DNA of 38,992 bases from an uncultured Mediterraneibacter sp. (GTDB lineage: Bacteria > Bacillota > Clostridia > Lachnospirales > Lachnospiraceae): the NCBI GenBank assembly GCA_944376685.1, contig CALWDN010000009.1, positions 1 to 38,992 on the forward strand, given 5' to 3'. Below are positions 8,164 through 16,134 of the stretch, one piece after another. The position numbers and the translations under genes were made by a program. Within the stretch, counting starts at the first letter, position 1; each line of letters starts with the position of its first letter. The notes beneath the pieces are model-generated. The model was not told the origin of the DNA. It made no database searches and was given only the letters and a program-made list of their open reading frames with translations.

Positions 8164-9331
8164 CGTCGATCCTGCTGAATCCGCATCCGGTCAGCTGTGT
8201 AAAGAGCTCCTGGCTGACAATGGGGCGTTCTTCGAGCTGGATGCGATCATCGCCGGAACAATAATAATAATATTCTGACAGATAGTCTCCATAAACAGAC
8301 TGGCGGGGTTCGGTCCTGTATGAATAGGAAAATGAATATGCGGTCCCGTCAGCACCGGTGAATGAGAATTCTTCCGGCGTCCCCTGCACATTATAGCAGC
8401 CTTCCCTGACCAGGACTTCGTACAGACAGCCAAAAGACATGGAGTCTGAACTGGAAAGGATGAGCTCCGGATAGCAGACGTCGGGCCTGTCCGGGCGGGT
8501 GAGGGTGAAGCGGTAATCGCCTTTCTGCCGGGCTGCGTTTTTCAGTGCTACGTCTGTGCAAAGATCCATGCAGACCCGGTAAGTCAGGGCATATTGCGCG
8601 AACTTATTTTCTGCGGCTGATCTCAGCTGTTCTGACACGGATGGCTCAGGCCCGTACGGATCAGAACCATTGTCCTTTTCCTTTTCGGCATAGCCTGTGT
8701 TGTTCGTGCTTCCGCCTGTTTCATAGACATAGGTTTCGGGCAGGGGGACGTCTGACAACAGGATTTCTTCTGCGGCCGGGAATATTTCCGGCAGTGTCAG
8801 CGGCTCCCGGTAAGAGAGCGCATAGGTTATCCGGCACGGGTGTTCCTGTGAGGCCATATAATCGTCCAGGCGCTGTATATCATAGCACAGGCTCTGGATC
8901 TCTGAGGGATTATCGTACACTGCGCAGACAGTCAGTTCTTCCATGTATCTGTCCGGCAAAGCTTCATACCTGTCCAGGGCGTCCGGGTATTCTTCCAGGA
9001 ACCGGTCCAGATAATATTCTCCCATCACCAGGTCATAATTTGTTTCCATTTTGTAGCTGAAAAAGAGGCTGTAGTATCCGGTGCTGACCAGTTCAAACTC
9101 AACCTCAGGCAGATCTTTAAGGTGGGCGGTCCACACCCGGTCTGTATAGCCGTCTTCATTTTCGCGTTCCGTGTATTCTTTTGAGACGGCCACCGTCTCA
9201 TCGGCGACGTTCTCGCGGAACCATTCGGCGGCCTCTCTGCGCGTGTGCGGGGAGGCGCATCCGGATAAGGCGAGGATGGCCGTCGCGGAAAGCAGGAGCG
9301 GAAGCAGTCTTTTCCCAATTCTATTTTTCAC
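8159..9331 (-). CDS. Predicted lipoprotein of unknown function
   Basis: This 390-residue protein starts with a lipoprotein signal: a basic start, a hydrophobic core and the lipobox LSGC with Cys25. It should be anchored outside the membrane. The start is GTG at 9331, supported by a GGAGGTGA site 8 bases upstream. The mature part is acidic and rich in tyrosine and glutamate, with no motif I recognise. Its start overlaps the end of the LacI-type regulator gene by 11 bases, so the two are translated from one mRNA. The regulator is divergent from the maltodextrin operon, so the lipoprotein may be linked to that regulon, but no sequence motif shows this. Confidence 0.87.
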   Translation of the reverse strand: MKNRIGKRLLPLLLSATAILALSGCASPHTRREAAEWFRENVADETVAVSKEYTERENEDGYTDRVWTAHLKDLPEVEFELVSTGYYSLFFSYKMETNYDLVMGEYYLDRFLEEYPDALDRYEALPDRYMEELTVCAVYDNPSEIQSLCYDIQRLDDYMASQEHPCRITYALSYREPLTLPEIFPAAEEILLSDVPLPETYVYETGGSTNNTGYAEKEKDNGSDPYGPEPSVSEQLRSAAENKFAQYALTYRVCMDLCTDVALKNAARQKGDYRFTLTRPDRPDVCYPELILSSSDSMSFGCLYEVLVREGCYNVQGTPEEFSFTGADGTAYSFSYSYRTEPRQSVYGDYLSEYYYYCSGDDRIQLEERPIVSQELFTQLTGCGFSRIDG

Positions 9332-10352
9332 GGATCATATCACCTCCCGGTGTTCCCGGGGCCTTTCCGGTGGATCCCCGGGTGATCAGCTCCGCGTGGA
9401 GAAGGACCGTCCCGATGGGGCCTCCGTTCATCAGCATGCGGAGCGTATCGAAACCGCTTTTTCCAAGCTGGATCCGGTTCTGGCGGACCGTCGTAAGCGG
9501 CGGATCGGTATAGGCGGACATGGGGATGTCGTCGAATCCGATGATGCTGATATCGCCCGGAACCCGGTATCCCAGCTGTTTGCACTGGGTTATGGCGGCG
9601 CTGGCAAAAGTGTCCTGACAACAGATGATGGCCGTCATGCCCATGTCGAGAAAGCGGGGCAGATGTTTCTCCATACATTCGGACAGATAATAGGAGCATC
9701 CCGCGTATGACGGATCGGCCTTCAGACCGTGGCTCCGCATGGCCTGGAAAAATGCACGGTGGCGGACCTGCATGATATGGGAGCCGAGCGCACTGGAAAT
9801 ATAGCCGATTTTCTTGTGTCCCAGATCCTTGAGATGACGGACCGCCAGATTCATTCCCTCTTCATTGTCGATTCCGACATAGGTTGTCATCGGGTTGCCG
9901 ATGATGTGGTTGTCATACAGCGCCGCAGGGGTGTGGCTTGTCTTCAGGTCCTGCATCCACGGTTCGCCCAGCGAGAATCCGAGCAGAAATGCACCGGAGA
10001 AATCGTGCTGCAGCATAAATGCATCGTAGGAGATCTCGCGCTGAAGTCCCACGTCCACCGGGACGACGGAGACTTCGCAGCCGGACGGCTCGGCGGCCTG
10101 GCGGAATCCCATGACAATATCGTAGGCGAACTGGTGGGGCTCCTCATATTCAATATTGTCCCGCTGTACGATGATGCACAGCTTCCGGACCGGTTTTTTA
10201 TAGCGCCGGAGTTTCGTATAGCCCATTTCTACGGCGGTCTCCAGCACCTGTTTCTGTAAAGTTTCGCTGATGTCCGGGGCGTTATTGAGCGCTTTGGAAA
10301 CCGCGCTCTTTGAAATGCCCAGTTTATCGGCAATATCCTGAATCGTAGTCAT
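9321..10352 (-). CDS. LacI-family transcription regulator, likely maltose/maltodextrin repressor
   Basis: This 343-residue cytoplasmic DNA-binding protein starts at 10352, where AGAGGGA precedes the ATG and the protein begins with the LacI helix-turn-helix (TIQDIADKLGISKSAVSKAL, residues 2-21). The hinge-helix part follows to about residue 55. The remainder is the periplasmic-binding-protein-like effector domain with the family signature GFDDIPMSAYTDPPLTTV near the C-terminus and an ITRGST ending. It is divergent from malE across 282 bases that contain both promoters and several inverted repeats, so autoregulation and control of the operon are likely. An upstream-extended frame to 10478 lacks a ribosome site. 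The effector is inferred to be a maltooligosaccharide from context only. Confidence 0.93.
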   Translation of the reverse strand: MTTIQDIADKLGISKSAVSKALNNAPDISETLQKQVLETAVEMGYTKLRRYKKPVRKLCIIVQRDNIEYEEPHQFAYDIVMGFRQAAEPSGCEVSVVPVDVGLQREISYDAFMLQHDFSGAFLLGFSLGEPWMQDLKTSHTPAALYDNHIIGNPMTTYVGIDNEEGMNLAVRHLKDLGHKKIGYISSALGSHIMQVRHRAFFQAMRSHGLKADPSYAGCSYYLSECMEKHLPRFLDMGMTAIICCQDTFASAAITQCKQLGYRVPGDISIIGFDDIPMSAYTDPPLTTVRQNRIQLGKSGFDTLRMLMNGGPIGTVLLHAELITRGSTGKAPGTPGGDMIREK

Positions 10353-10385
10353 AAATATATCCCTCTTGATTATAAATCTACAAAT

Positions 10386-10414
10386 ATTATATAAGACAAA
10401 TTTCTTTAAATCAA
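10386..10414 (-). promoter_or_regulatory. Promoter of the LacI-type regulator gene
   Basis: On the minus strand TTGATT (10409-10414) and a perfect TATAAT (10386-10391) are 17 bases apart, with the -10 box 33 bases before the start codon. Confidence 0.78.
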
Positions 10415-10440
10415 TCAAAATAAGTTTTGAAAAGTTTAGC

Positions 10441-10551
10441 TGTTTAGTAAAGTTTATAAACAGGAAATAATAGAGCAAATAAGATTAATGTTGCACAAAA
10501 ATGTATTAATAAAATTGTGCTATATGCATAAAAATAAAAGGATTTGCACGA
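10441..10551. promoter_or_regulatory. Inverted repeats between lacI-type gene and malE, operator candidates
   Basis: The A+T-rich divergent region holds TGTTTA...TAAACA (10441-10446 / 10457-10462), which includes the perfect 10-bp palindrome GTTTATAAAC (10452-10461). It also holds GCACAA (10493-10498) facing TTGTGC (10515-10520), plus another TTGCAC at 10544-10549. These are plausible sites for the divergently encoded LacI-type repressor. None has the usual central CG of LacI-family operators, so the assignment is weak. Confidence 0.35.
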
Positions 10552-10556
10552 TGAGA

Positions 10557-10585
10557 TTGACGGATTAGCATAAGAGGCGTAATAT
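10557..10585 (+). promoter_or_regulatory. Promoter of the maltodextrin operon
   Basis: TTGACG (10557-10562) and TAATAT (10580-10585) are spaced by 17 bases, ending 49 bases before the malE start codon. Confidence 0.6.
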
Positions 10586-10634
10586 ATCCATAACGAAACA
10601 ATACGAAACAAATTAAGGAAGCGAGGAATGAAGA

Positions 10635-11870
10635 ATGAGAAGAAGAGCGGTGGCATTGCTGATGGCGGCGCTGATGACTGCGGGTCTTGCCGCGACCGGA
10701 CTGACCGGATGCGGCGATGAGGGCGGCGGCCGGGAAAGCGTCAGGCTGATGGTCTGGTCTCCGCAGGGCGACCAGAGCAAAGATGCGGGAGAATGGCTGC
10801 AGACCTGCTGCAATGCTTTTGCGGAAGAACATCCGGAATATGACATCACTTTTGTGTACGGCGTGGCTGATGAGGCAAGTTCGGCAGGGCAGGTGTCGCA
10901 GGATGCCGAGGCCAGTGCAGATGTCTTTCTCTATGCGAACGACAATCTGACGACCATGACGGATGCGGATGCCCTTGTAAAATTCGGCGGCATTTACAGA
11001 GAGGAAATTGAAAAAACCAATTCTGAGACGTCGCTTGCGTCTGTTATGAAAGACGGCGAGGTGTACGGGGTTCCGTTCGCCATCAATACATGGTTCATGT
11101 TCTATGATAAGAGCGTGTTTACGGAGGAGGATGTGAAAAATCTGGATACCATGCTTGAGAAAGGTGTCGTGGCATTTCCGTTTACCAACTCCTGGTATCT
11201 GCCGGCGTTTTATTTCGGAAACGGATGCACCCTGTTCGGCGACGGCACGGATGCATCCAAAGGCGCTGATTTCGGAGGCGAAAAAGCGCAGGAAGTAACG
11301 GATTATCTGATCGACCTGGAGGCAAACCCGAATTTCCGTATTGATGATCTGGGATCAGGACTCGCCGGCCTGCGGGACGGAAGCATTAACGCCATATTCT
11401 CCGGATCATGGGATGCAGCGGCCGTGAAGGAAGCGCTCGGAGACAATATGGGCGTGGCGGCGCTCCCGACATATACGCTGAACGGAGAAGAGAAGCAGAT
11501 GTATTCTTATGCCGGTACAAAGGCTGTGGGCGTCAACGCGCAGAGCAAAAATATGCTTCCGGCAGTACAGCTTGCGATCTTTCTCGGAAATGAATATTCC
11601 CAGCGGCTGCATTATGAACTGGAAAGCGTGGTTCCGACGCATACGGCGCTGCTTGACGATCCGGAACTTCTGTCTGACGAAGTCGTTGCGGCGATCAATG
11701 AGACGTTCAACAATACGTCCATTCTGCAGCCCAACCTGGCGGAGATGGCCAACTGCTGGACGCCCGTCGAAAACATGGGAAAGGGAATCCGCAACGGCTC
11801 CATTACACATGAGAATTCTGCGGAGCAGACGGAAATGATGAACGAAACGATGAACAGCGATGGAATTTAA
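10635..11870 (+). CDS. ABC transporter maltodextrin-binding lipoprotein (MalE-like)
   Basis: This 411-residue extracellular solute-binding protein starts with a lipoprotein signal: an RRR start, an alanine/leucine-rich core and the lipobox LTGC with Cys26. The mature part is a family 1 binding protein, with AEASADVFLYANDN near residue 95 and a later stretch AINTWFMFYDKS typical of MalE relatives. It would capture maltooligosaccharides outside the cell and deliver them to the two permeases encoded next. ATG 10635 has a GAGG site; an ATG 7 bases earlier is out of frame. It is the first gene of a seven-gene operon. The substrate is inferred from the downstream alpha-glucan enzymes. Confidence 0.93.
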   Translation: MRRRAVALLMAALMTAGLAATGLTGCGDEGGGRESVRLMVWSPQGDQSKDAGEWLQTCCNAFAEEHPEYDITFVYGVADEASSAGQVSQDAEASADVFLYANDNLTTMTDADALVKFGGIYREEIEKTNSETSLASVMKDGEVYGVPFAINTWFMFYDKSVFTEEDVKNLDTMLEKGVVAFPFTNSWYLPAFYFGNGCTLFGDGTDASKGADFGGEKAQEVTDYLIDLEANPNFRIDDLGSGLAGLRDGSINAIFSGSWDAAAVKEALGDNMGVAALPTYTLNGEEKQMYSYAGTKAVGVNAQSKNMLPAVQLAIFLGNEYSQRLHYELESVVPTHTALLDDPELLSDEVVAAINETFNNTSILQPNLAEMANCWTPVENMGKGIRNGSITHENSAEQTEMMNETMNSDGI

Positions 11871-11883
11871 ATGAGGTGACGAG

Positions 11884-13263
11884 ATGGGGATTTTCAAAAA
11901 AAGAGTAAATGAATTTCCGACGTCCTATACGTGCGCGAGAGCGATGCGCGAAGGCGGAAAGGAGACAAAGCTTTCCATGCTTGTGATGGGACTCGGAAAT
12001 ATGGTTCACGGACAATTTGTAAAAGGGTTTCTGTTTCTGGCGATTGAAGTGGCGTACGTGGTTTTCATGATCGTAAACGGCGCGGGCTTCCTGGCCATGC
12101 TACCGTCACTTGGAAGTGTGCCTCAGGAAGAGATCTGGGATGAAGCGCAGCAGATCTATGTGTATACGAAAGGGGACCAGTCCATCCTGATCCTGCTCTA
12201 CGGGGTGGCGACGATCCTGCTCACCCTGCTTATGGTCTATGCATGGCGCGGCTCTTTAAAGAGCGCATACAAGGCGGAGTGCCTGGCAAAAGCAGGAAAA
12301 CATGTGAACAGCTTTGTGGAAGATGTGAAGAGCCTGTTTGATGAGAATCTGCAGAAGCTGCTCATGACGCCGCCGATGTTCTTTATCGGAGCTTTTACCA
12401 TCCTGCCGCTGATCTTCATGATCTGTATGGCATTTACCAACTACAGCAAGATCGACAACCACCTGATGCTGTTTGACTGGGTGGGTCTTGACAATTTTAA
12501 GGCGCTGTTTGATTCCTCGAGCATCCTGGGAAGTACGTTCTGGTCCGTTCTCGGATGGACGCTTGTGTGGGCGTTCTTCGCAACGTTTTCAAACTATATT
12601 GCCGGAATGATCATTTCTCTGATGATCAACCGGAAAGGGACAAGAGCCAAAGGTTTCTGGAGATTCTGCTTTGTGCTGTCCTGCGCGGTGCCCATGTTTG
12701 TATCCCTGCTGATCATGAGGACGATGCTGCAGCCGGAGGGCGCCATCAATGTCCTTCTGAGAAATCTGGGCTTTATCGCCGCGGACCAGAGCCTTCCGTT
12801 CTTCACAGATCCGACCTGGGCGAGGGTGACCGTGATCGTGATCAATATCTGGGTCGGCGTTCCCTATACGCTGCTTCAGCTGACCGGCGTGCTTCAGAAC
12901 ATTCAGGAAGAACTCTATGAGGCGGCGCGGGTGGACGGCGCCAATGCGGTGCAGATCTTCTTCAAGATCACACTGCCGTACATGCTGTATGTGACAACGC
13001 CGTACCTGATCACGACATTTACCGGGAACGTCAACAACTTCAATGTGATCTACCTGCTGTCAGGCGGTGATCCGGTTACGGATCTGTCGTCCACCGCAGG
13101 AAAGACCGACCTGCTTGTAACCTGGCTCTACAAGCTGACGATCGATAAACAGTACTACAACATCGGAGCGGTCATCGGCATCCTGACGTTTGTCATCCTG
13201 GCGGCCGGAGCGCTTATTACATACCGCAACAGTAAATCGTACAAAGAAGAAGGAGGATTCTAG
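11884..13263 (+). CDS. ABC transporter permease, MalF-like
   Basis: This 459-residue membrane protein is one half of the transport channel. The N-terminal 110 residues carry an extra hydrophobic pair (GLGNMVHGQFVKG with following helix, then a second helix around residues 97-120), as in long Firmicutes MalF proteins. The core permease domain starts near residue 160. The coupling loop for the ATPase is EEAARVDGA-like (ELYEAARVDGANAVQIFFKI). An AGGTGA site precedes ATG 11884, 13 bases after malE. No ATPase gene is present in the operon, so the energising subunit is probably a shared MsmX/UgpC-type protein elsewhere; this is inference. Confidence 0.94.
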   Translation: MGIFKKRVNEFPTSYTCARAMREGGKETKLSMLVMGLGNMVHGQFVKGFLFLAIEVAYVVFMIVNGAGFLAMLPSLGSVPQEEIWDEAQQIYVYTKGDQSILILLYGVATILLTLLMVYAWRGSLKSAYKAECLAKAGKHVNSFVEDVKSLFDENLQKLLMTPPMFFIGAFTILPLIFMICMAFTNYSKIDNHLMLFDWVGLDNFKALFDSSSILGSTFWSVLGWTLVWAFFATFSNYIAGMIISLMINRKGTRAKGFWRFCFVLSCAVPMFVSLLIMRTMLQPEGAINVLLRNLGFIAADQSLPFFTDPTWARVTVIVINIWVGVPYTLLQLTGVLQNIQEELYEAARVDGANAVQIFFKITLPYMLYVTTPYLITTFTGNVNNFNVIYLLSGGDPVTDLSSTAGKTDLLVTWLYKLTIDKQYYNIGAVIGILTFVILAAGALITYRNSKSYKEEGGF

Positions 13264-13265
13264 GC

Positions 13266-14138
13266 ATGAAGAAGGAAAAAATGCATTCTGCAAAGACAAA
13301 ACGCTTCATCAACAATACGATCGTACATACGGTGCTCGGGATCCTGGCTGTGGTCTGGGTGTTTCCGATCGTGTGGGTTATCCTGACAAGCTTCCGTGCA
13401 GAGAAAGGGTCCTATGTGTCCACCTTCCTGCCACAGTCCTGCACGCTGGACAATTATATAAAACTGTTTACGGATACAACGATCCTGGATTTCCCGAAGA
13501 TGTTTACAAACACGCTGGTCATCGCGATCTTCTCCTGCATCCTGTCCACGTTCTATGTGCTGGCGGCATCCTACTGTCTGTCAAGGCTTCGTTTTAAGAT
13601 GAGGAAGCCGTACATGAACATGGCGATGATTCTTGGCCTGTTCCCGGGATTCATGTCCATGATCGCGGTGTACTTCATCCTGAAGGCGCTGGGCATGACA
13701 GAGGGAAATCTCATCAAAGTAGCGCTCGTTCTCGTATACTCGGGCGGCGCGGCGCTGGGCTTTCAGATCGCAAAAGGATTCTTCGACACGATCCCATTTG
13801 CGGTGGATGAAGCAGCGCTGCTGGACGGCTGTACAAGATGGCAGATCTTTACGAAGATCACCCTGCCTTTGAGCAAACCGATTGTAATTTATACGACGCT
13901 CACGGCATTTATGGGGCTCTGGCTGGATTTCATTTTTGCCAAGGTTATCTGCCGGGCAAACTCTGACCAGTATACGATCGCGATCGGCCTGTGGAAGATG
14001 CTTGAGAAAGAATATATCGACAGCTGGTACACCTGTTTCGCGGCCGGCGCGGTACTGATCTCGATCCCGATCGCCGCACTGTTCCTGTACATGCAGCGGT
14101 ATTACGTGGACGGACTTTCAGGAGCGGTGAAAGGTTAG
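13266..14138 (+). CDS. ABC transporter permease, MalG-like
   Basis: This 290-residue membrane protein is the second channel half. It has six hydrophobic segments, starting at about residues 17-37, and the permease coupling loop DEAALLDGCTRWQIFTKITL with its conserved glycine. It begins two bases after the malF stop codon, with the ribosome site GAAGGAGG inside the end of malF, so translation is tightly coupled. The C-terminus ends YVDGLSGAVKG, the usual ending of MalG proteins where it touches MalF and the ATPase. It pairs with the MalF-like protein to import maltodextrins. Confidence 0.95.
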   Translation: MKKEKMHSAKTKRFINNTIVHTVLGILAVVWVFPIVWVILTSFRAEKGSYVSTFLPQSCTLDNYIKLFTDTTILDFPKMFTNTLVIAIFSCILSTFYVLAASYCLSRLRFKMRKPYMNMAMILGLFPGFMSMIAVYFILKALGMTEGNLIKVALVLVYSGGAALGFQIAKGFFDTIPFAVDEAALLDGCTRWQIFTKITLPLSKPIVIYTTLTAFMGLWLDFIFAKVICRANSDQYTIAIGLWKMLEKEYIDSWYTCFAAGAVLISIPIAALFLYMQRYYVDGLSGAVKG

Positions 14139-14150
14139 GAGCAGACATAT

Positions 14151-16115
14151 ATGAGAACAGCATTAGACTGGAAAAGATATTATTCAAGTCCGGAATTCCT
14201 GGACAATTACATCTACGCTGGAAATGATCTGGGGGTGACCTGCACAGACAGCGGGGCTTCATTTAAACTGTGGAGCCCCTCTGCAGACAGGGTCACCCTG
14301 AATCTGTATCAGGACGGCGGTAAGGGAAAGCCTTTTTTCTGTGTCCCGATGACAAAAGAGGAGAAAGGCGTATGGCACTGGAGCACGGCGGAGCGGCTGC
14401 ACGGGGTCTACTATGACTTCCTTCTGGAGATCGAAGGAAAGGAAGTGCGCTCGGCCGACCCATGGGCAAAGGCCTGCGGGCTGAACGGACAGCGCAGCAT
14501 GGCGGTGGATCTTTCCCGGACGGATCCGGAAGGCTGGGCCGATGACCGGGCGCCGGAGAGGACCCGGGAGCAGATCATCTACGAGGTCCATGTAAAAGAA
14601 TTTTCCTGGGATCCGGCCGGCGGCTTCCCGGAAGCTTACCGGGGAAAATACAAGGCGTTTACCTGTACGGATACGACGCTGAACGGCGACGGGATCCATC
14701 CAACCGGGCTCCGGTACATGAAAGACCTGGGCATAACCCATGTGCAGATCATGCCGGCCTATGATTACGGTTCCGTAAATGAAGCGGGGGAAGACACGGA
14801 GTTTAACTGGGGATATGACCCGGTGAATTACAATGTGCCGGAAGGGTCTTATTCCACGGACCCGGCCCGCGGAGAGGTGCGCATCCGTGAGATGAAGGAA
14901 ATGATACAGTCTCTTCATGCCAGCGGCTTCCGGGTGATCATGGATGTGGTATATAACCATACCTATACGCTGGATTCCTGGTTTCAGCGCACGGCGCCCT
15001 GGTATTTCTACCGGGTGTTTGAGGACGGGCGGATCTCCAACGGTTCTGCCTGCGGCAATGACGTGGCCAGTGAGCGGGAGATGTGCGCAAAGTATATCCT
15101 GGAATCTGTGCTCTACTGGACGGAAGAGTACCACATAGACGGATTCCGCTTTGACCTGATGGGTCTCCTGGACGTGGACCTCATGAACCGGATCCGGAAA
15201 GCGCTGGACGACCGGTACGGCAGAGGGGAGAAGATCCTGTTCGGGGAGCCGTGGGCGGCAGCGGAGACGGCGATGGAAGGAAATGCTGTGCCGGCGCTGA
15301 AGAAGAATATCGCCCTGCTGGATGAGAAGATCGGCATGTTCTGTGATGATACAAGGGACGCGGTCAAAGGTTCCGCATTGAAGATCCGGCGTCCGGGGTT
15401 TATAAACGGCGCGAGGGGGATGGAGGCGGACATCCTCCGCGGCGTCCGGGCATGGTGTCTGGATTCCGGGGAATATGGAGAAGATCATGCCGCCGTAAAG
15501 GCGCCGTCCCAGATCATTACCTACGTATCATCCCATGACAACCAGACGCTCTGGGACAAACTGACGGAGACCCTGCCGCAGGCGGATGATGCTGAGAAAA
15601 TGCGGCTCAACCGGATGGCGGCGGCGCTCTACATGACCTGCCAGGGGACTCTTTTCTTCCTGTCAGGGGAAGAATTCGCCCGTACGAAGAACGGGATGGA
15701 AGATTCCTTTAATGCGCCGATCGGCCTGAACCGTCTGGACTGGACGCAGGCCTGGGAGAATCACGGACTGGTGGAATATTACCGGGGGCTGATCGGGCTG
15801 AGAAGCCGTCTGCCCGGGCTCTGTGACAAATCCGCCCGGGGGCCGGAGCGGATCAGCGCCATGAATCGGTCGGAGGGGCTTGTAAGCTTTATCCTGGACA
15901 ACCGGAGCGCGGACGGTTCTGAGCGGTGGGACTGTGTGAAGATCATCTATAACAGCAGCCGGGCGGCCCGGTCTGTATCAGCCGGCGGCGGGACGTGGGA
16001 GATCCTCTGCACCGGAGAGGACAGTTCCCTCTGGCAAGGGCATCATCCGGCAGAAAAAGGACTGATGATCGCACCCCAGAGCGTGCTTATACTTGGAAGA
16101 ACAAAGAAAACATAA
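14151..16115 (+). CDS. pulA: Type I pullulanase (GH13_14), cytoplasmic
   Basis: This 654-residue enzyme hydrolyses alpha-1,6 branches in pullulan-type and limit-dextrin oligosaccharides. The N-terminal part (about residues 20-120) looks like a CBM48 module. The type I pullulanase signature is present as FNWGYDP near residue 221. GH13 regions follow in order: MDVVYNH (about 263), GFRFDL with the nucleophile aspartate (about 330-335), GEPW with the acid glutamate (about 365) and SSHDNQ (about 461). It has no signal peptide, and the first residues are MRTALDWKRYY, so it acts inside the cell on imported oligosaccharides. It sits 12 bases after malG in the operon. The length is typical of short type I enzymes. 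Confidence 0.94.
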   Translation: MRTALDWKRYYSSPEFLDNYIYAGNDLGVTCTDSGASFKLWSPSADRVTLNLYQDGGKGKPFFCVPMTKEEKGVWHWSTAERLHGVYYDFLLEIEGKEVRSADPWAKACGLNGQRSMAVDLSRTDPEGWADDRAPERTREQIIYEVHVKEFSWDPAGGFPEAYRGKYKAFTCTDTTLNGDGIHPTGLRYMKDLGITHVQIMPAYDYGSVNEAGEDTEFNWGYDPVNYNVPEGSYSTDPARGEVRIREMKEMIQSLHASGFRVIMDVVYNHTYTLDSWFQRTAPWYFYRVFEDGRISNGSACGNDVASEREMCAKYILESVLYWTEEYHIDGFRFDLMGLLDVDLMNRIRKALDDRYGRGEKILFGEPWAAAETAMEGNAVPALKKNIALLDEKIGMFCDDTRDAVKGSALKIRRPGFINGARGMEADILRGVRAWCLDSGEYGEDHAAVKAPSQIITYVSSHDNQTLWDKLTETLPQADDAEKMRLNRMAAALYMTCQGTLFFLSGEEFARTKNGMEDSFNAPIGLNRLDWTQAWENHGLVEYYRGLIGLRSRLPGLCDKSARGPERISAMNRSEGLVSFILDNRSADGSERWDCVKIIYNSSRAARSVSAGGGTWEILCTGEDSSLWQGHHPAEKGLMIAPQSVLILGRTKKT

Positions 16116-16134
16116 AGACAGGAAGGAATAAAGC

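Noticed and set aside
10353..10478. Longer N-terminus for the LacI-type regulator
   Set aside because: The extra 42 residues precede the HTH, which is always at the N-terminus in this family, and would translate through a strong promoter.
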